From assembly GCA_040080835.1 (NCBI GenBank), contig JBEBHP010000003.1, positions 1 to 64,000 of the forward strand: a stretch of 64,000 bases of DNA, in the 5' to 3' direction. This DNA comes from SZUA-430 sp040080835. Its GTDB lineage: Bacteria > Pseudomonadota > Alphaproteobacteria > Micropepsales > Micropepsaceae. Shown here piece by piece: positions 41,676 through 50,425 of this stretch (position 1 is its first letter; every line of letters starts with the position of its first letter). The translations under genes and the position numbers were made by a program. The notes under the pieces were generated by a model. It had not been told where the DNA came from, did not search any database, and worked only from the letters and a program-made list of their open reading frames with translations.

Positions 41676-42563
41676 CTACAACTCCGGAGGATGGCTCATA
41701 CCAGCCTGAGCGAATGCAGCCAATACCGTGTTTCGCAACAGGCAAGCGCGCGTCATCGGGCCAACGCCGCCAGGGACGGGTGTAATAGCGCTCGCAACTT
41801 CGACGGCCTCACCGAATGCCACGTCACCGTACAGCCTGGATTTACCTCCAGGTAGATCAACGCGGTTCATCCCTACGTCGATCACGATTGCGCCGGGCTT
41901 GAGCCAGTCGCCTTTTACCATTTCTGCCCGGCCAACGGCTGCAACTACTATGTCGGCTGAGGCGGTGACCAAATTGAGATTCCTGGTTTTTGAATGCGCC
42001 ATCGTTACCGTGCAGTTTTCCTGCAGCAGCAACTGTCCCATTGGCTTGCCTACGAGTTGAGACCTGCCAATAACCACAGCATTCAACCCATCGAGTTTCA
42101 GACGAACGGACTTGATCAGCATGAGGCAACCCTGCGGCGTGCACGAGACCAGTCCGGGCCGACCGCTTGTCAGGCGTCCGGCGCTGAGCGTGGTCAAACC
42201 GTCCGCGTCCTTTTCTGGTGACATGGCATCCAGGATTGCTTCTTGACTGATGTGCTGCGGAACCGGGAACTGAACAAGCACACCGTGAACGGTTGGATCG
42301 CAATTGAGTTTACGAACGACATCCAGAACATCAGCCTCAGAAGCGCTTGCCGGAAGCTTGATATCCCTTGAGTTGATACCTACTTCGCGCGCATCGCTTA
42401 CCTTGAGGCGAACATAGATTTCGCTGGCGGGATCGTTGCCTACGAGCACGACGGCAAGCCCTACCGGCGTTTGGGTTTTCTGCTGGAATGCGTGAGCGGC
42501 TTGCTGAACGCGACCGCGAACATTTGCTGCGAATTGCTTTCCATCAATAATTTGAGCGCTCAT
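41676..42563 (-). CDS. folD: bifunctional methylenetetrahydrofolate dehydrogenase/cyclohydrolase FolD
   Basis: A 295-residue FolD. The catalytic Lys lies in YVRLKVSDAREVGI, and the folate-binding LVQFPVPQH and the NADP region NAVVIGRSQLVGKPM are intact; the C-terminal TPVPGGVGPMTRA is the family signature. The active-site segment reads DADGLTTLSAGRL, where many FolD proteins have DGFHPxNxGRL, a variant also seen in other alphaproteobacteria. It interconverts one-carbon folates. Its ATG overlaps the DUF167 stop. Confidence 0.95.
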   Translation of the reverse strand: MSAQIIDGKQFAANVRGRVQQAAHAFQQKTQTPVGLAVVLVGNDPASEIYVRLKVSDAREVGINSRDIKLPASASEADVLDVVRKLNCDPTVHGVLVQFPVPQHISQEAILDAMSPEKDADGLTTLSAGRLTSGRPGLVSCTPQGCLMLIKSVRLKLDGLNAVVIGRSQLVGKPMGQLLLQENCTVTMAHSKTRNLNLVTASADIVVAAVGRAEMVKGDWLKPGAIVIDVGMNRVDLPGGKSRLYGDVAFGEAVEVASAITPVPGGVGPMTRACLLRNTVLAAFAQAGMSHPPEL

Positions 42564-42877
42564 CCAATCCTCTTAAGCCAGGCTGCAATGTTCTGTTCAA
42601 GCGTAACTGCGTCACCCGCAATGAAGAGCGTTTTCAAGCGTGATGTCTGGCCGGATGCAAGTGCAATCGATGACTTGGGGACACCCAGTTGTGCGGCAAT
42701 CAACTCAATCAGCGCCTTGTTCGCCCGACCATCTTCCGGTACGGCACGCACGCGAGCCTGAAAATGGGTTTTCTCCCCAAATTGCATCAACCCGCTCACT
42801 TCGTTTTTCGAGCTCTTCGGCGTCAGTCGAACGTAGATCTCCACCCCATTCCTCTGCCGACGATAGGGTTGGGTCAC
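42560..42877 (-). CDS. DUF167 (YggU) family protein
   Basis: A 105-residue protein of the YggU/DUF167 family, with VRLTPKSSKNEVSG, the central ARVRAVPEDGRANKALIELIA and SSIALASGQTSRLKTLFI. The start codon is GTG at 42877; it lies one base after the YggT stop. The function is unknown, but yggT-DUF167 adjacency is widespread. It overlaps the folD ATG by four bases. Confidence 0.92.
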   Translation of the reverse strand: MTQPYRRQRNGVEIYVRLTPKSSKNEVSGLMQFGEKTHFQARVRAVPEDGRANKALIELIAAQLGVPKSSIALASGQTSRLKTLFIAGDAVTLEQNIAAWLKRIG

Positions 42878-42878
42878 G

Positions 42879-43172
42879 TCAGATCAGGGTTCCCGTCAGC
42901 ATCTTGATGAGCAATATCTGAACGACTTCAAGTCCAAGCAGAAGAACGATGGGCGACAAATCCAACCCACCAATCGCGGGCATGCGACGGCGGATTGGAC
43001 CCAAAAGCGGCTCGGTCAACTGGTAGCATACCCGCTGCACTGCCCGAACTTCAGGCCTGTGGCCATTGACGATGTTGAGCCCGATCAGCCAGCTCAAAAC
43101 GACAGTTATGACTATGACCCAAAAATACAGTTTCACGGCCAGATTGATCAGCAGGATCAGCAACTCAATCAA
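42879..43172 (-). CDS. YggT family membrane protein
   Basis: A 97-residue protein with two membrane helices (about residues 3-30 and 72-93), and between them the YggT motif YQLTEPLLGPIRRRMPAIGGLDLSPI. The start codon is TTG at 43172, supported by GAGG eight bases upstream; no in-frame ATG precedes it. Its role in other bacteria is linked to cell envelope, division site or osmotic stress. First gene of a likely yggT-DUF167-folD-VOC unit. Confidence 0.92.
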   Translation of the reverse strand: MIELLILLINLAVKLYFWVIVITVVLSWLIGLNIVNGHRPEVRAVQRVCYQLTEPLLGPIRRRMPAIGGLDLSPIVLLLGLEVVQILLIKMLTGTLI

Positions 43173-43350
43173 TTCAAGGCCCTCGTGGTGGCAGGAATCA
43201 ACGCGTCAATATTGGGGATTTAGACCCTGTGGGGCGGGTCTACAAGGCTTGGTGAGAGCCCAACACCGGCTTGACACCGGGCTTGGCACCCACCTACAAG
43301 TCCTGCCTTGTGATTGCGGCTGGTTTTCCCCAGCCGCAATGCGCGCACAT

Positions 43351-43426
43351 GGGGCTGTAGCTCAGTTGGGAGAGCGCCTCGTTCGCAATGAGGAGGCCAG
43401 CGGTTCGATTCCGCTCAGCTCCACCA
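43351..43426 (+). tRNA. tRNA-Ala (anticodon CGC)
   Basis: A 76-base cloverleaf with the CCA encoded. The acceptor stem GGGGCTG pairs with CAGCTCC, with one G-U position. The D-arm GCTC/GAGC, the anticodon stem CCTCG/TGAGG around loop TTCGCAA (anticodon CGC, reading GCG), and the T-arm AGCGG/CCGCT with TTCGATT are complete. It lies 178 bases upstream of and divergent from yggT. Confidence 0.96.
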
Positions 43427-43586
43427 TGCGCCCGCAGCCGGTCCCTTGGCGAACGCCAACCGCGCCTCCCTTTTCAAAAGTCGTTAACAGACCGGAATGA
43501 TGCCGGGCAGAAATCATCCCTTTACGGCCCTATGACATCCTAGGGTGTCCGACAGCTTTTCTGCAGCCCTCTACCAGGTGGCAATC

Positions 43587-44030
43587 ATGCGATTCATCTC
43601 CATCATATTGTGCGCCTTGCTGGTGGCGATGCCAGCCTACGGCTCCAGTGAAAAGAAGAACGAAAAAGGAGGAAGTGACGTCAAAGCGCCAAAGAAGCAG
43701 CGACCCATCACTTCGCTTGCGTCATGGGTCATGGTTGATCCGTTTTCCGTCACAGTCATTCAGGAAGACCGAATTCGGGGCAAGATTTCCCTATCGTTCG
43801 GAATGGACGTTCCAGATGCTGAACTGAGAGAAAAGGCGGAACTACTGATGCCGCGACTTCAAGACGCCTGGCTCAGCCAGATGAACCTGTATGCCGCAAC
43901 AACTATTCGGCCTGGCAAGCCTGCCAGCATCACTGATGTGTCCAATATCCTGCAGTCCGCGGCCGATCGCGTGCTTGGAAAGACGGGCTCCAAAGTCCTG
44001 ATCGCTTCAGTCATCGTGGACATGCGGTAG
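43587..44030 (+). CDS. exported protein with weak FliL-like resemblance
   Basis: A 147-residue protein. The ATG at 43587 with AGGTGG upstream gives a signal peptide (FISIILCALLVAMPAYGS), then a Lys-rich linker (KKNEKGGSDVKAPKKQ). The remaining domain begins SWVMVDPFSVTVI and ends VLIASVIVDMR, which resembles the beta-helix-beta FliL/stomatin-like domain that starts with a PF-x-V strand. No flagellar genes are nearby, so I would not call it fliL. Unrecognised otherwise. Confidence 0.6.
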   Translation: MRFISIILCALLVAMPAYGSSEKKNEKGGSDVKAPKKQRPITSLASWVMVDPFSVTVIQEDRIRGKISLSFGMDVPDAELREKAELLMPRLQDAWLSQMNLYAATTIRPGKPASITDVSNILQSAADRVLGKTGSKVLIASVIVDMR

Positions 44031-44089
44031 GCACGATGGGTAACGGACCAGCAGTTTTCCAGCAGCGCGATTTCAATTAAACTCCGCGC

Positions 44090-44590
44090 ATGAGCCTGCT
44101 GCCCTTTGTCATCACGTCACGTCCTTACCGTTCGCTCGGACCCACCGGGTTGCGTGTGCTGTTGGGTGTGGTGATTGCAGCGAATGCTTTTGGAGCAATC
44201 ATATTCCTGTTGGTGGGCGCATGGCCTGTGTCGGGGTTCATGGGGCTCGACGTGCTAGCGTTATATCTCGCCTTCAGAGTCAGCTATGCCCAAATGCGTG
44301 CATTTGAACGCATCAGCGTCAATCAAACCCAAGTGACAATCGAGTGCGCTGACGCCGCGGGCAAACTGGCAACCTGTTCGTTGCCGTCCTATTGGGCGCA
44401 GGTTGATTTTGAAGGCGACGAGGAAAGCGGAAATATTGCGCTGCGCAGTCATGGCAAATCAATCCCCGTCGGGCAGTTTCTACCAGGATTTGAGCGAGCC
44501 ATCTTCGCGGACACGCTGCGAAAGGCCTTGCGTGATGCCAGATCGCTATTGCCCGACGCTCAACCCCAAGACGTCCCGCATGCTGAATAG
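44090..44590 (+). CDS. DUF2244 family membrane protein
   Basis: A 166-residue protein of the DUF2244 family. Two membrane helices at about 21-42 and 46-62 end in LALYLAFRVSYAQMRAFERI, the family's hallmark, followed by a soluble beta-rich domain with YWAQVDFE. Function unknown; in some genomes it lies near cytochrome oxidase genes, not here. Its last 45 bases overlap the 3' end of dapB on the opposite strand, both coding. Confidence 0.88.
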   Translation: MSLLPFVITSRPYRSLGPTGLRVLLGVVIAANAFGAIIFLLVGAWPVSGFMGLDVLALYLAFRVSYAQMRAFERISVNQTQVTIECADAAGKLATCSLPSYWAQVDFEGDEESGNIALRSHGKSIPVGQFLPGFERAIFADTLRKALRDARSLLPDAQPQDVPHAE

Positions 44591-45364
44591 CCCAGGCCCC
44601 TTTCCCTGGCCCCAAAGCGCCGCACTAAGTGCGCCCTTCGCGAAAATGGACCGGTCCTCTGCGCGATGTGTGAACTCCAGTCGCTCCCCATCACCCGCCA
44701 TAAATACCGTGTGATCTCCCACTACCGACCCTCCGCGGAGGCTTGCAAAGCCGATGCGGTTTCCGACGCGAGGACCCGTGATGCCGTCATGGGGTTTCAA
44801 TTTAAGATCTGCGAGCTGGCTGTGCTTACCGGCGGATGCAGCCTGACCCAGTAACAGTGCGGTACCAGAAGGTGCATCCGCCTTCATGCGGTGGTGCATC
44901 TCCAAAATCTCAATATCAAACGATGATCCCAATGCGCGCGCCGCGACCTCCACGAGATTTGCCAGCAAGTTCACGCCAAGGCTCATGTTCCCGGATTTTA
45001 TGATCGTGGCATGGCGCGATGCTGCCTTGATACGCGCCTCGTCAACTTCTGCGAAACCGGTAGTCCCTATCACATGAACAATACGAGCTTGGGCTGCGAG
45101 GTCTGCCAAAGCGATTGTCGCCTCCGGTCTCGAGAAATCGATGATCGCGTCTGCCTTTGCGATAATGGGCAACGGGTCTGACTGTATTCGCGCACCGATC
45201 TCCGGCAAGCCGCAAAGCGTACCGAGGTCCTTGCCCTGGGCTGCACTTGAGTCGGACTCAAGCCCCGCTACAATCTGGAAGTCGTCCCGCTTTGCAATTT
45301 CGCGAACCAGTGTTTGCCCCATCCGGCCAGCGGCCCCGGCGATTACCAATCGAATAGCGCTCAT
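44546..45364 (-). CDS. dapB: 4-hydroxy-tetrahydrodipicolinate reductase
   Basis: A 272-residue DapB, the lysine/diaminopimelate pathway reductase. The NAD(P) motif is VIAGAAGRMGQ, the central GTTGF and the catalytic EMHHRMKADAPSGTA are conserved, and the C-terminal RGGSVVGDHTVFMAGDGERL is typical. Its ATG overlaps the stop of the acyl-CoA dehydrogenase gene (45361-45364) by ATGA. An essential cell-wall and lysine gene at the end of a catabolic run is unusual; an additional promoter of its own may lie within that gene. Confidence 0.97.
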   Translation of the reverse strand: MSAIRLVIAGAAGRMGQTLVREIAKRDDFQIVAGLESDSSAAQGKDLGTLCGLPEIGARIQSDPLPIIAKADAIIDFSRPEATIALADLAAQARIVHVIGTTGFAEVDEARIKAASRHATIIKSGNMSLGVNLLANLVEVAARALGSSFDIEILEMHHRMKADAPSGTALLLGQAASAGKHSQLADLKLKPHDGITGPRVGNRIGFASLRGGSVVGDHTVFMAGDGERLEFTHRAEDRSIFAKGALSAALWGQGKGPGLFSMRDVLGLSVGQ

Positions 45365-46512
45365 AGTTGGGTCACATCCGTTTCCAATCCCAGCAGAACA
45401 CGTCCCACAGTTTCCATCGTGGGGGTCGCTATCATCATGTGTTGCGATGCGACATGCACGTCGCGAAAGTACCTTTGCAGCGGCGACGTCTTATAAACCG
45501 AAGTGCCGCCACCCAGATTGTACATGAGGTCAACAACCTTCACACTTTCCCGCGCCGCATGAGATGCGGACAAACGAAGGTCCCGGCGCGCTTCCAGCGA
45601 AAGCGGATTGCCTTTCTCTGCCTCGCTCCACGCATTTGCAATGCTGTCGTAATAGAATGCGCGCGCAGCACGCAGCGTTGCTTCGGCAACTGCGACGTCC
45701 TCCTGAGTCCGGGTTCGAGCGGCGAGTGGCTTGCGGTGCCCTTCCGGGGTCTTGCCGCCTGCAAGCGCCACGAGTTCAGAGATGCTGGCACGTGCGATCC
45801 CGAGCATGACAGCAGCAATTCCTGCAGCCAGCATTCCGAAAACCGGAAATGCGTAAAGCGGGCGCGGCAGGGGTTTGTCAGACATCAACCCCACACTCAT
45901 GAACTTGGGGACACGTCTGTTGTTGATGACAAAATCCTGGCTGCCGGTGCCGCTTAGGCCGGAAACATCCCAGTTGTCTGCGAGTTCCGCTTGCGAAACC
46001 GGAACCATAACCATGCGTGAATCCGGCATGCCCGACGGCAACAATACCGGTTCACCGTTCTTCATCACGATGCAACCGCCCATGATCATTTTGGCATTAG
46101 GCGAACCTGAACCCCATTGCCAGCGCCCGTTGACGACATACGAGTCACCGTCTTCGATCGCTCGACCGCGAGGCGCAAAAACGCCAGCCAAAATGAGACC
46201 TGGATCGCCGGCGAATATTTCCATTGCCGTCGCTTCAGGCATATAGGCCGCAACAAGCCCGGTGGTGGACCCGATCATGATGCACCAGGCCGCAGAACCG
46301 TCAGCCTGGGCCAAGGCCTCAATCACACCTGCAATCGTCACCGGATCTGCTTCTTCGCCACCATAGGCTTGTGGCACGCACAGACGATAGAAACCTGCGT
46401 CGGAAAATCGGCGCGCAATGTCGGCAGGTAGCTGGCGAGCAATTTCAATCTCCTGAGCCCGCTTTTTGAGCTCCGTTTGAAATCCACGCGCTGCGGCAAC
46501 AAAATCGTTCAT
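45361..46512 (-). CDS. acyl-CoA dehydrogenase family protein (type 2 C-terminal domain)
   Basis: A 383-residue flavoprotein. The C-terminal region (YNLGGGTSVYKTSPLQRYFR and HVASQHMMI) is the Acyl-CoA_dh_2 type seen in flavin-dependent monooxygenases such as HsaA and DszC, as well as in some dehydrogenases. The N-terminal domain has PQAYGGEEADPVTIAGVIEA. No clear catalytic Glu of classical acyl-CoA dehydrogenases is visible, so a monooxygenase or unusual dehydrogenase role is possible. The ATG at 46512 lies two bases after the upstream ACAD stop; dapB overlaps downstream. Confidence 0.85.
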   Translation of the reverse strand: MNDFVAAARGFQTELKKRAQEIEIARQLPADIARRFSDAGFYRLCVPQAYGGEEADPVTIAGVIEALAQADGSAAWCIMIGSTTGLVAAYMPEATAMEIFAGDPGLILAGVFAPRGRAIEDGDSYVVNGRWQWGSGSPNAKMIMGGCIVMKNGEPVLLPSGMPDSRMVMVPVSQAELADNWDVSGLSGTGSQDFVINNRRVPKFMSVGLMSDKPLPRPLYAFPVFGMLAAGIAAVMLGIARASISELVALAGGKTPEGHRKPLAARTRTQEDVAVAEATLRAARAFYYDSIANAWSEAEKGNPLSLEARRDLRLSASHAARESVKVVDLMYNLGGGTSVYKTSPLQRYFRDVHVASQHMMIATPTMETVGRVLLGLETDVTQL

Positions 46513-46514
46513 TT

Positions 46515-47672
46515 CTACTCCGCGAGTTTCAACCGGTTCGCGATGTTGTTTCTCTGCATGTTGGACGAACCGCCTACGATCGGCAACGAAATTGCGTCGC
46601 GTACATAACGTTCCATATCCATCAGATCGGACAGGCCGTACGCTCCCATCACACGCTGACAAAGCAAAGCGACTTCGGACGCCCCTTCGCAACAAAAGAG
46701 TTTAGTCATTGAGGATTCCAGGGCGCTTGGAGCCCGGCTCTGAACCAACTCAGCCGCGTTATACAGCATCAGGCGCATCGCCAACGTCTTCGTCCTGGCA
46801 TCGGCGATGGCGTGACGAATTGCTTGGTGGGTGCCGATCGGCTTCCCGAATTGCACGCGCGTCTCGGCATACTCAAAAGCATCCGCACATGCGGCCTCTG
46901 CCAAGCCCAGAGCGACGGCTGACAGTTCAAGCTTCTCAACTTCGAGCGCCCTGCCCGCAAGCTGGCGCCAACCCTGATTCCACATCTGGGGTCCGCCAAG
47001 AATCGAATCCTCTCCCAACTCAACGTCTTCAAAAATAGCGTCATTGGTTTCAACACCGCGGATGCCCAAGTGGTTCAACGGCTGGATTGTGACGCCCCCG
47101 GATTTCGGCGGCACAAGAAGAATCGTCAAATTCCTGTACCGATCTTCCTTTGCACCCGTTCGGGCGAGGCAGAACACATAGTCCGCAATTTGTGCGCCGG
47201 TACACCATCGCTTGGTGCCGGACAGCACGATTCGATTTCCTTCCTTGCGAGCAACCGTCTCTACCATCGCCAGATCACCGCCAACATTTGGCTCCGACAG
47301 CCCGTAGGCGAACAACAGCTTGCCAGCAGCCACTTTCGGAAGGAGGTCGCGCTTCTGGATTTGGGAACCTGACTCCACCAGGTTCATGCCGGCATAGCAG
47401 GCCGTCATAATGTAAGGGCATGCCACTGCCGAAGACCGGCGAGCGAGTTCTTCAATGACAACCATGGTTGCCGGGATGTCGACACCCTGTCCGCCGTACT
47501 CCGTCGGCACTGTCAGGCCCATGACTCCCATTTCCGCCAAGGCGTCATACACGTCGCGCGGAAAGACGTTCTCCCTGTCCCATTTTCGCGCGTGCTGGCG
47601 TGGCATGCGCTTGTCAACGAAGCGTCGAATGCTTTCGCGCAACAATTTCAACTCATCGCTTTCCTTACTCAT
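46515..47672 (-). CDS. acyl-CoA dehydrogenase
   Basis: A 385-residue acyl-CoA dehydrogenase of standard length. FAD- and substrate-binding motifs are FAYGLSEPNVGGDLAMVET and GTKRWCTGAQIADYVF. The C-terminal domain has RVQFGKPIGTHQAIRH, CQRVMGAYGLSDLMDMERYV and a final region VGGSSNMQRNNIA. It introduces a double bond in an acyl-CoA. It lies between alkB (overlap ATGA) and the second ACAD gene. Confidence 0.92.
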   Translation of the reverse strand: MSKESDELKLLRESIRRFVDKRMPRQHARKWDRENVFPRDVYDALAEMGVMGLTVPTEYGGQGVDIPATMVVIEELARRSSAVACPYIMTACYAGMNLVESGSQIQKRDLLPKVAAGKLLFAYGLSEPNVGGDLAMVETVARKEGNRIVLSGTKRWCTGAQIADYVFCLARTGAKEDRYRNLTILLVPPKSGGVTIQPLNHLGIRGVETNDAIFEDVELGEDSILGGPQMWNQGWRQLAGRALEVEKLELSAVALGLAEAACADAFEYAETRVQFGKPIGTHQAIRHAIADARTKTLAMRLMLYNAAELVQSRAPSALESSMTKLFCCEGASEVALLCQRVMGAYGLSDLMDMERYVRDAISLPIVGGSSNMQRNNIANRLKLAE

Positions 47673-48316
47673 CTGGCCCGCCGCAATGTCAGATTGATGC
47701 GCCCACCTTGCGGCAGCGCAGGATGATCAATCGGTGATGTTCCCGCATGAATTCGTCGTACACCGTGATAGCGCAATCGGCTTTCGCCAGCGAGCACGAA
47801 GACATCGCCCGAATTCAGGGTGAACGTGGTTGACGGGCCAGATCGGTTCAGCCCGCCAAGCTGAAACTCGGCATCATTGCCAAATGACAGCGAGACGATT
47901 GGCCAACTTAAATCCGCCTCGTCATAGTCGCGGTGCAAGCTGAGCCTGCCGTCGGCCTCGTAGAGGTTGATCAGGCAAGCGTCCGGCTCAAATGAAGCAC
48001 CTGACTCGTGGGCTACCGCCCTGGCGCATGACAGCACGGTTGTGGGGATCGGCGGCCAGGGGACGCGTGTTACAGGATGCAGGGCTTCATATCGATAACC
48101 GCGCCGATCGGAAAACCAACCCCATGTTCCGCAGTTTGTCAGTCTGTTGATCATGAGCGGTCCGGTCGGCATCTGCGGACGGAAGGGCGGCGCGAGAGCC
48201 ATGATGCGAGCCACATCATCGAGCATGCGCCTCTGGTCTTCCAGTGACAGGCGCTGGCGATACAGCGCCGCGCCCTTGGGCAATTGCTCTTTCAATGACG
48301 AGAAAAGTCCGCTCAT
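47669..48316 (-). CDS. alkB: AlkB-type 2-oxoglutarate/Fe(II) dioxygenase
   Basis: A 215-residue AlkB, the direct-reversal repair enzyme for 1-methyladenine and 3-methylcytosine. Iron ligands are His128 and Asp130 (LHRDYDEAD) and His184 (YHGVRR); the 2-oxoglutarate arginine is Arg206 with the family's Arg212 (RINLTLR). The nucleotide recognition lid has WGWFSDRRGYRY. It is embedded with ATGA overlaps between enoyl-CoA hydratase and acyl-CoA dehydrogenase genes, so it is expressed with a catabolic operon. No ada-type gene is visible nearby. Confidence 0.95.
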   Translation of the reverse strand: MSGLFSSLKEQLPKGAALYRQRLSLEDQRRMLDDVARIMALAPPFRPQMPTGPLMINRLTNCGTWGWFSDRRGYRYEALHPVTRVPWPPIPTTVLSCARAVAHESGASFEPDACLINLYEADGRLSLHRDYDEADLSWPIVSLSFGNDAEFQLGGLNRSGPSTTFTLNSGDVFVLAGESRLRYHGVRRIHAGTSPIDHPALPQGGRINLTLRRAR

Positions 48317-49104
48317 TTGCCGGTGAAGACCGGCTTTCTTTTTTCAAGGAACGAAGCCACGGCTTCGCGATGGTCCGATGTCGCAAAGGTCAACATCTCA
48401 TAGGCCAGAGAAGCATCCAGTATGGTGTGAGCGATTTCCTTCAAACGGAGATTGACTGCAACCTTCGTGTATTTGATCGCTTGCGGAGCGCCATTTGCGA
48501 GCCTGCTCGCGAATGCGTCAACTCGCTTGTCGAGATCGCTCTCGGGAACTGAATGGTTGATCAATCCCATGCGCTCAGCCTCGCTGGCGATGATGGCATC
48601 ACCGGTCATCAGATATTCCTTGGCCTTCGCGTAACCTATCAGTTGTGGCCAAATCACGGCACCACCATCACCGGCGACGACCCCGACTTTCACGTGAGGA
48701 TCTGCAAAGCGGGCAGTGTCCGCCGCAAAAATCACATCGCAGAACAAGGCAACCGTGCAGCCCAGCCCGATGGCGGGCCCGCGCACTTTGGCGATCAGCG
48801 GCTTTTCGAGATCGAGCAAACCGAAAATGATTTTCTTGGCTTCCACAGTGCTGGGACCCTGAATCTTGCCTTGAGCCGCGTCGCGCATCCATTCGATATC
48901 TCCACCTGCACTGAAGGCGTTGCCATCCCCCTGCAATACCACGATGTCCACGCTGTCGTCGTCCTGGACGTCGTAGAAGATTCTTGAAAGCTCCTCATGC
49001 ATGCGGCCGTCGACGGCGTTCATTTTCGACGGATTGGACAGCGTCAGTGTCAGGACACGGCCTGCACGCGCGATCCTGATGCGCTCGTAGTTCGCGTAGT
49101 TCAT
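48313..49104 (-). CDS. enoyl-CoA hydratase/isomerase family protein
   Basis: A 263-residue crotonase-fold protein. The oxyanion motifs are NAFSAGGDIEWM and GPAIGLGCTVALFCDV. In the latter the glutamate of classic hydratases (position after GLG) is replaced by Cys-Thr, while the second acidic region reads VGVVAGDGGAVIWPQL with Asp. This pattern is of 2,3-dehydroadipyl/isomerase-like or unusual hydratases. It acts on a CoA thioester in the same run as the acyl-CoA dehydrogenases. Overlaps alkB by ATGA. Confidence 0.87.
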   Translation of the reverse strand: MNYANYERIRIARAGRVLTLTLSNPSKMNAVDGRMHEELSRIFYDVQDDDSVDIVVLQGDGNAFSAGGDIEWMRDAAQGKIQGPSTVEAKKIIFGLLDLEKPLIAKVRGPAIGLGCTVALFCDVIFAADTARFADPHVKVGVVAGDGGAVIWPQLIGYAKAKEYLMTGDAIIASEAERMGLINHSVPESDLDKRVDAFASRLANGAPQAIKYTKVAVNLRLKEIAHTILDASLAYEMLTFATSDHREAVASFLEKRKPVFTGK

Positions 49105-49183
49105 AAAAACACTCTCGCATTTGGCGGTTGTGATGTTCGGATCGCGAACCTAGCGCCAGACGGGCCAACAAGCGATATGCAAG

Positions 49184-50425
49184 CTAGTCCGGGCGCCGGC
49201 CAAGAGCCACTATTCCCAAAACCGGCGCGAATGTGAGTATTGCGCCACAGAGCAGAAAGCCAAGTTCGAAACCCTGCGCCGCTCCACTTCCTGTGTCGAC
49301 AATCCTTCCCGTGACTGCCGGTGCTATCACACCGGCCAACGTCACGAGAGCCTGACCGATGGCGATCATGCCGGCTCTCTGGGATGCCGGGACCCGTTCG
49401 GCGACGATGGGTGGAATGAGTGTCAGGATCACGGTTGGCAATGCAACCCCTGCAATCAGCAGTGCCAGGCGTTCCGTGGCCCGCATCTCGGTAAAGATCG
49501 AAGCCGCCGAAACGAGCAGCCCGCCCGCCAGCACACAAAACAGCGCAAGATAGACCCTGGAATATCGGGTTGGTACTCCACGGTTCATCATCACCTGGGA
49601 AAGCCAGCCCATCAGGAGCACGATAAATGTGTTGGCGAGCCAGGGCAGCACAGTCAGTGCACCCAACCATTCTTTGGGCACTCCCATTCCGGTCGCGAAA
49701 TAAGACGGAAGCCAGGTGATCATCAGGGAGTAACTCCAGAAAGCCCCGAAGCCGCCGATCCAAACGCCAAGTATGATTGGGTCCGATACAAGTTTGCCGT
49801 ATGGCTTTCGCGGCGCAGCAGCGCCTGAAGATGTCGCTATCTGGTCCAATGGACCTTCGCCGCCAAACGCCAGCCAGAACACCATCCAAAGGGCGCCAAA
49901 TCCAGCAAGCATGGCAAACGCCATGTGCCACGTCTCGTGGACGATGATCCAGTTCAGCAATGGGACAAGCAGGACCACTCCAAAGGTTGCTCCTTGCGCC
50001 ACGACGGCTGACGGAAATGTCCGCTTTTCATCAGGGAACCATTTGTAGACGGCGTTCAGAGCTACCGGATAGCCGGGTCCCTCACCGGCGCCGAGCGCGA
50101 CGCGCGTCAGGATCAGAATTTCAAAAGGCATTGTCCATGCCAGCGGCGCTTGTGCCAGCGACCAGACTGCGACGAGGATGGTCAGGATCAGTCGCGAGGA
50201 AACGCGATTTGCAAGGAAGCCAACCGCGACCGCTGAAAGTGAATAGAGCAAGAAGAAGCTAGAACCTATCAGTCCGAACTGCGTGTTGGTGAGCCCCAAG
50301 TCCTTGATGATATAGGGACCAGCAAGGCCCAACACGGCGCGATCGGCCGTGTTGATCATCATGAACACGGCCAGCAATGCCACAATGTTCCACGCCTTTC
50401 GGTTAGTTGGCATTGGACGTCCCAT
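49184..50425 (-). CDS. MFS transporter
   Basis: A 413-residue major facilitator with 12 membrane segments. The N-terminal half has INTADRAVLGLAGPYIIKDLG, and the GPGYPVALNAVYKWFPDEKR region (between helices 4 and 5) resembles the ACS (anion:cation symporter) family carriers of organic acids such as galactarate or phthalate. A carboxylate import role fits the cluster. The start at 50425 overlaps the RBBP9-like gene end by 23 bases; the ATG at 50413 reduces that to 11. Confidence 0.9.
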   Translation of the reverse strand: MGRPMPTNRKAWNIVALLAVFMMINTADRAVLGLAGPYIIKDLGLTNTQFGLIGSSFFLLYSLSAVAVGFLANRVSSRLILTILVAVWSLAQAPLAWTMPFEILILTRVALGAGEGPGYPVALNAVYKWFPDEKRTFPSAVVAQGATFGVVLLVPLLNWIIVHETWHMAFAMLAGFGALWMVFWLAFGGEGPLDQIATSSGAAAPRKPYGKLVSDPIILGVWIGGFGAFWSYSLMITWLPSYFATGMGVPKEWLGALTVLPWLANTFIVLLMGWLSQVMMNRGVPTRYSRVYLALFCVLAGGLLVSAASIFTEMRATERLALLIAGVALPTVILTLIPPIVAERVPASQRAGMIAIGQALVTLAGVIAPAVTGRIVDTGSGAAQGFELGFLLCGAILTFAPVLGIVALGRRPD

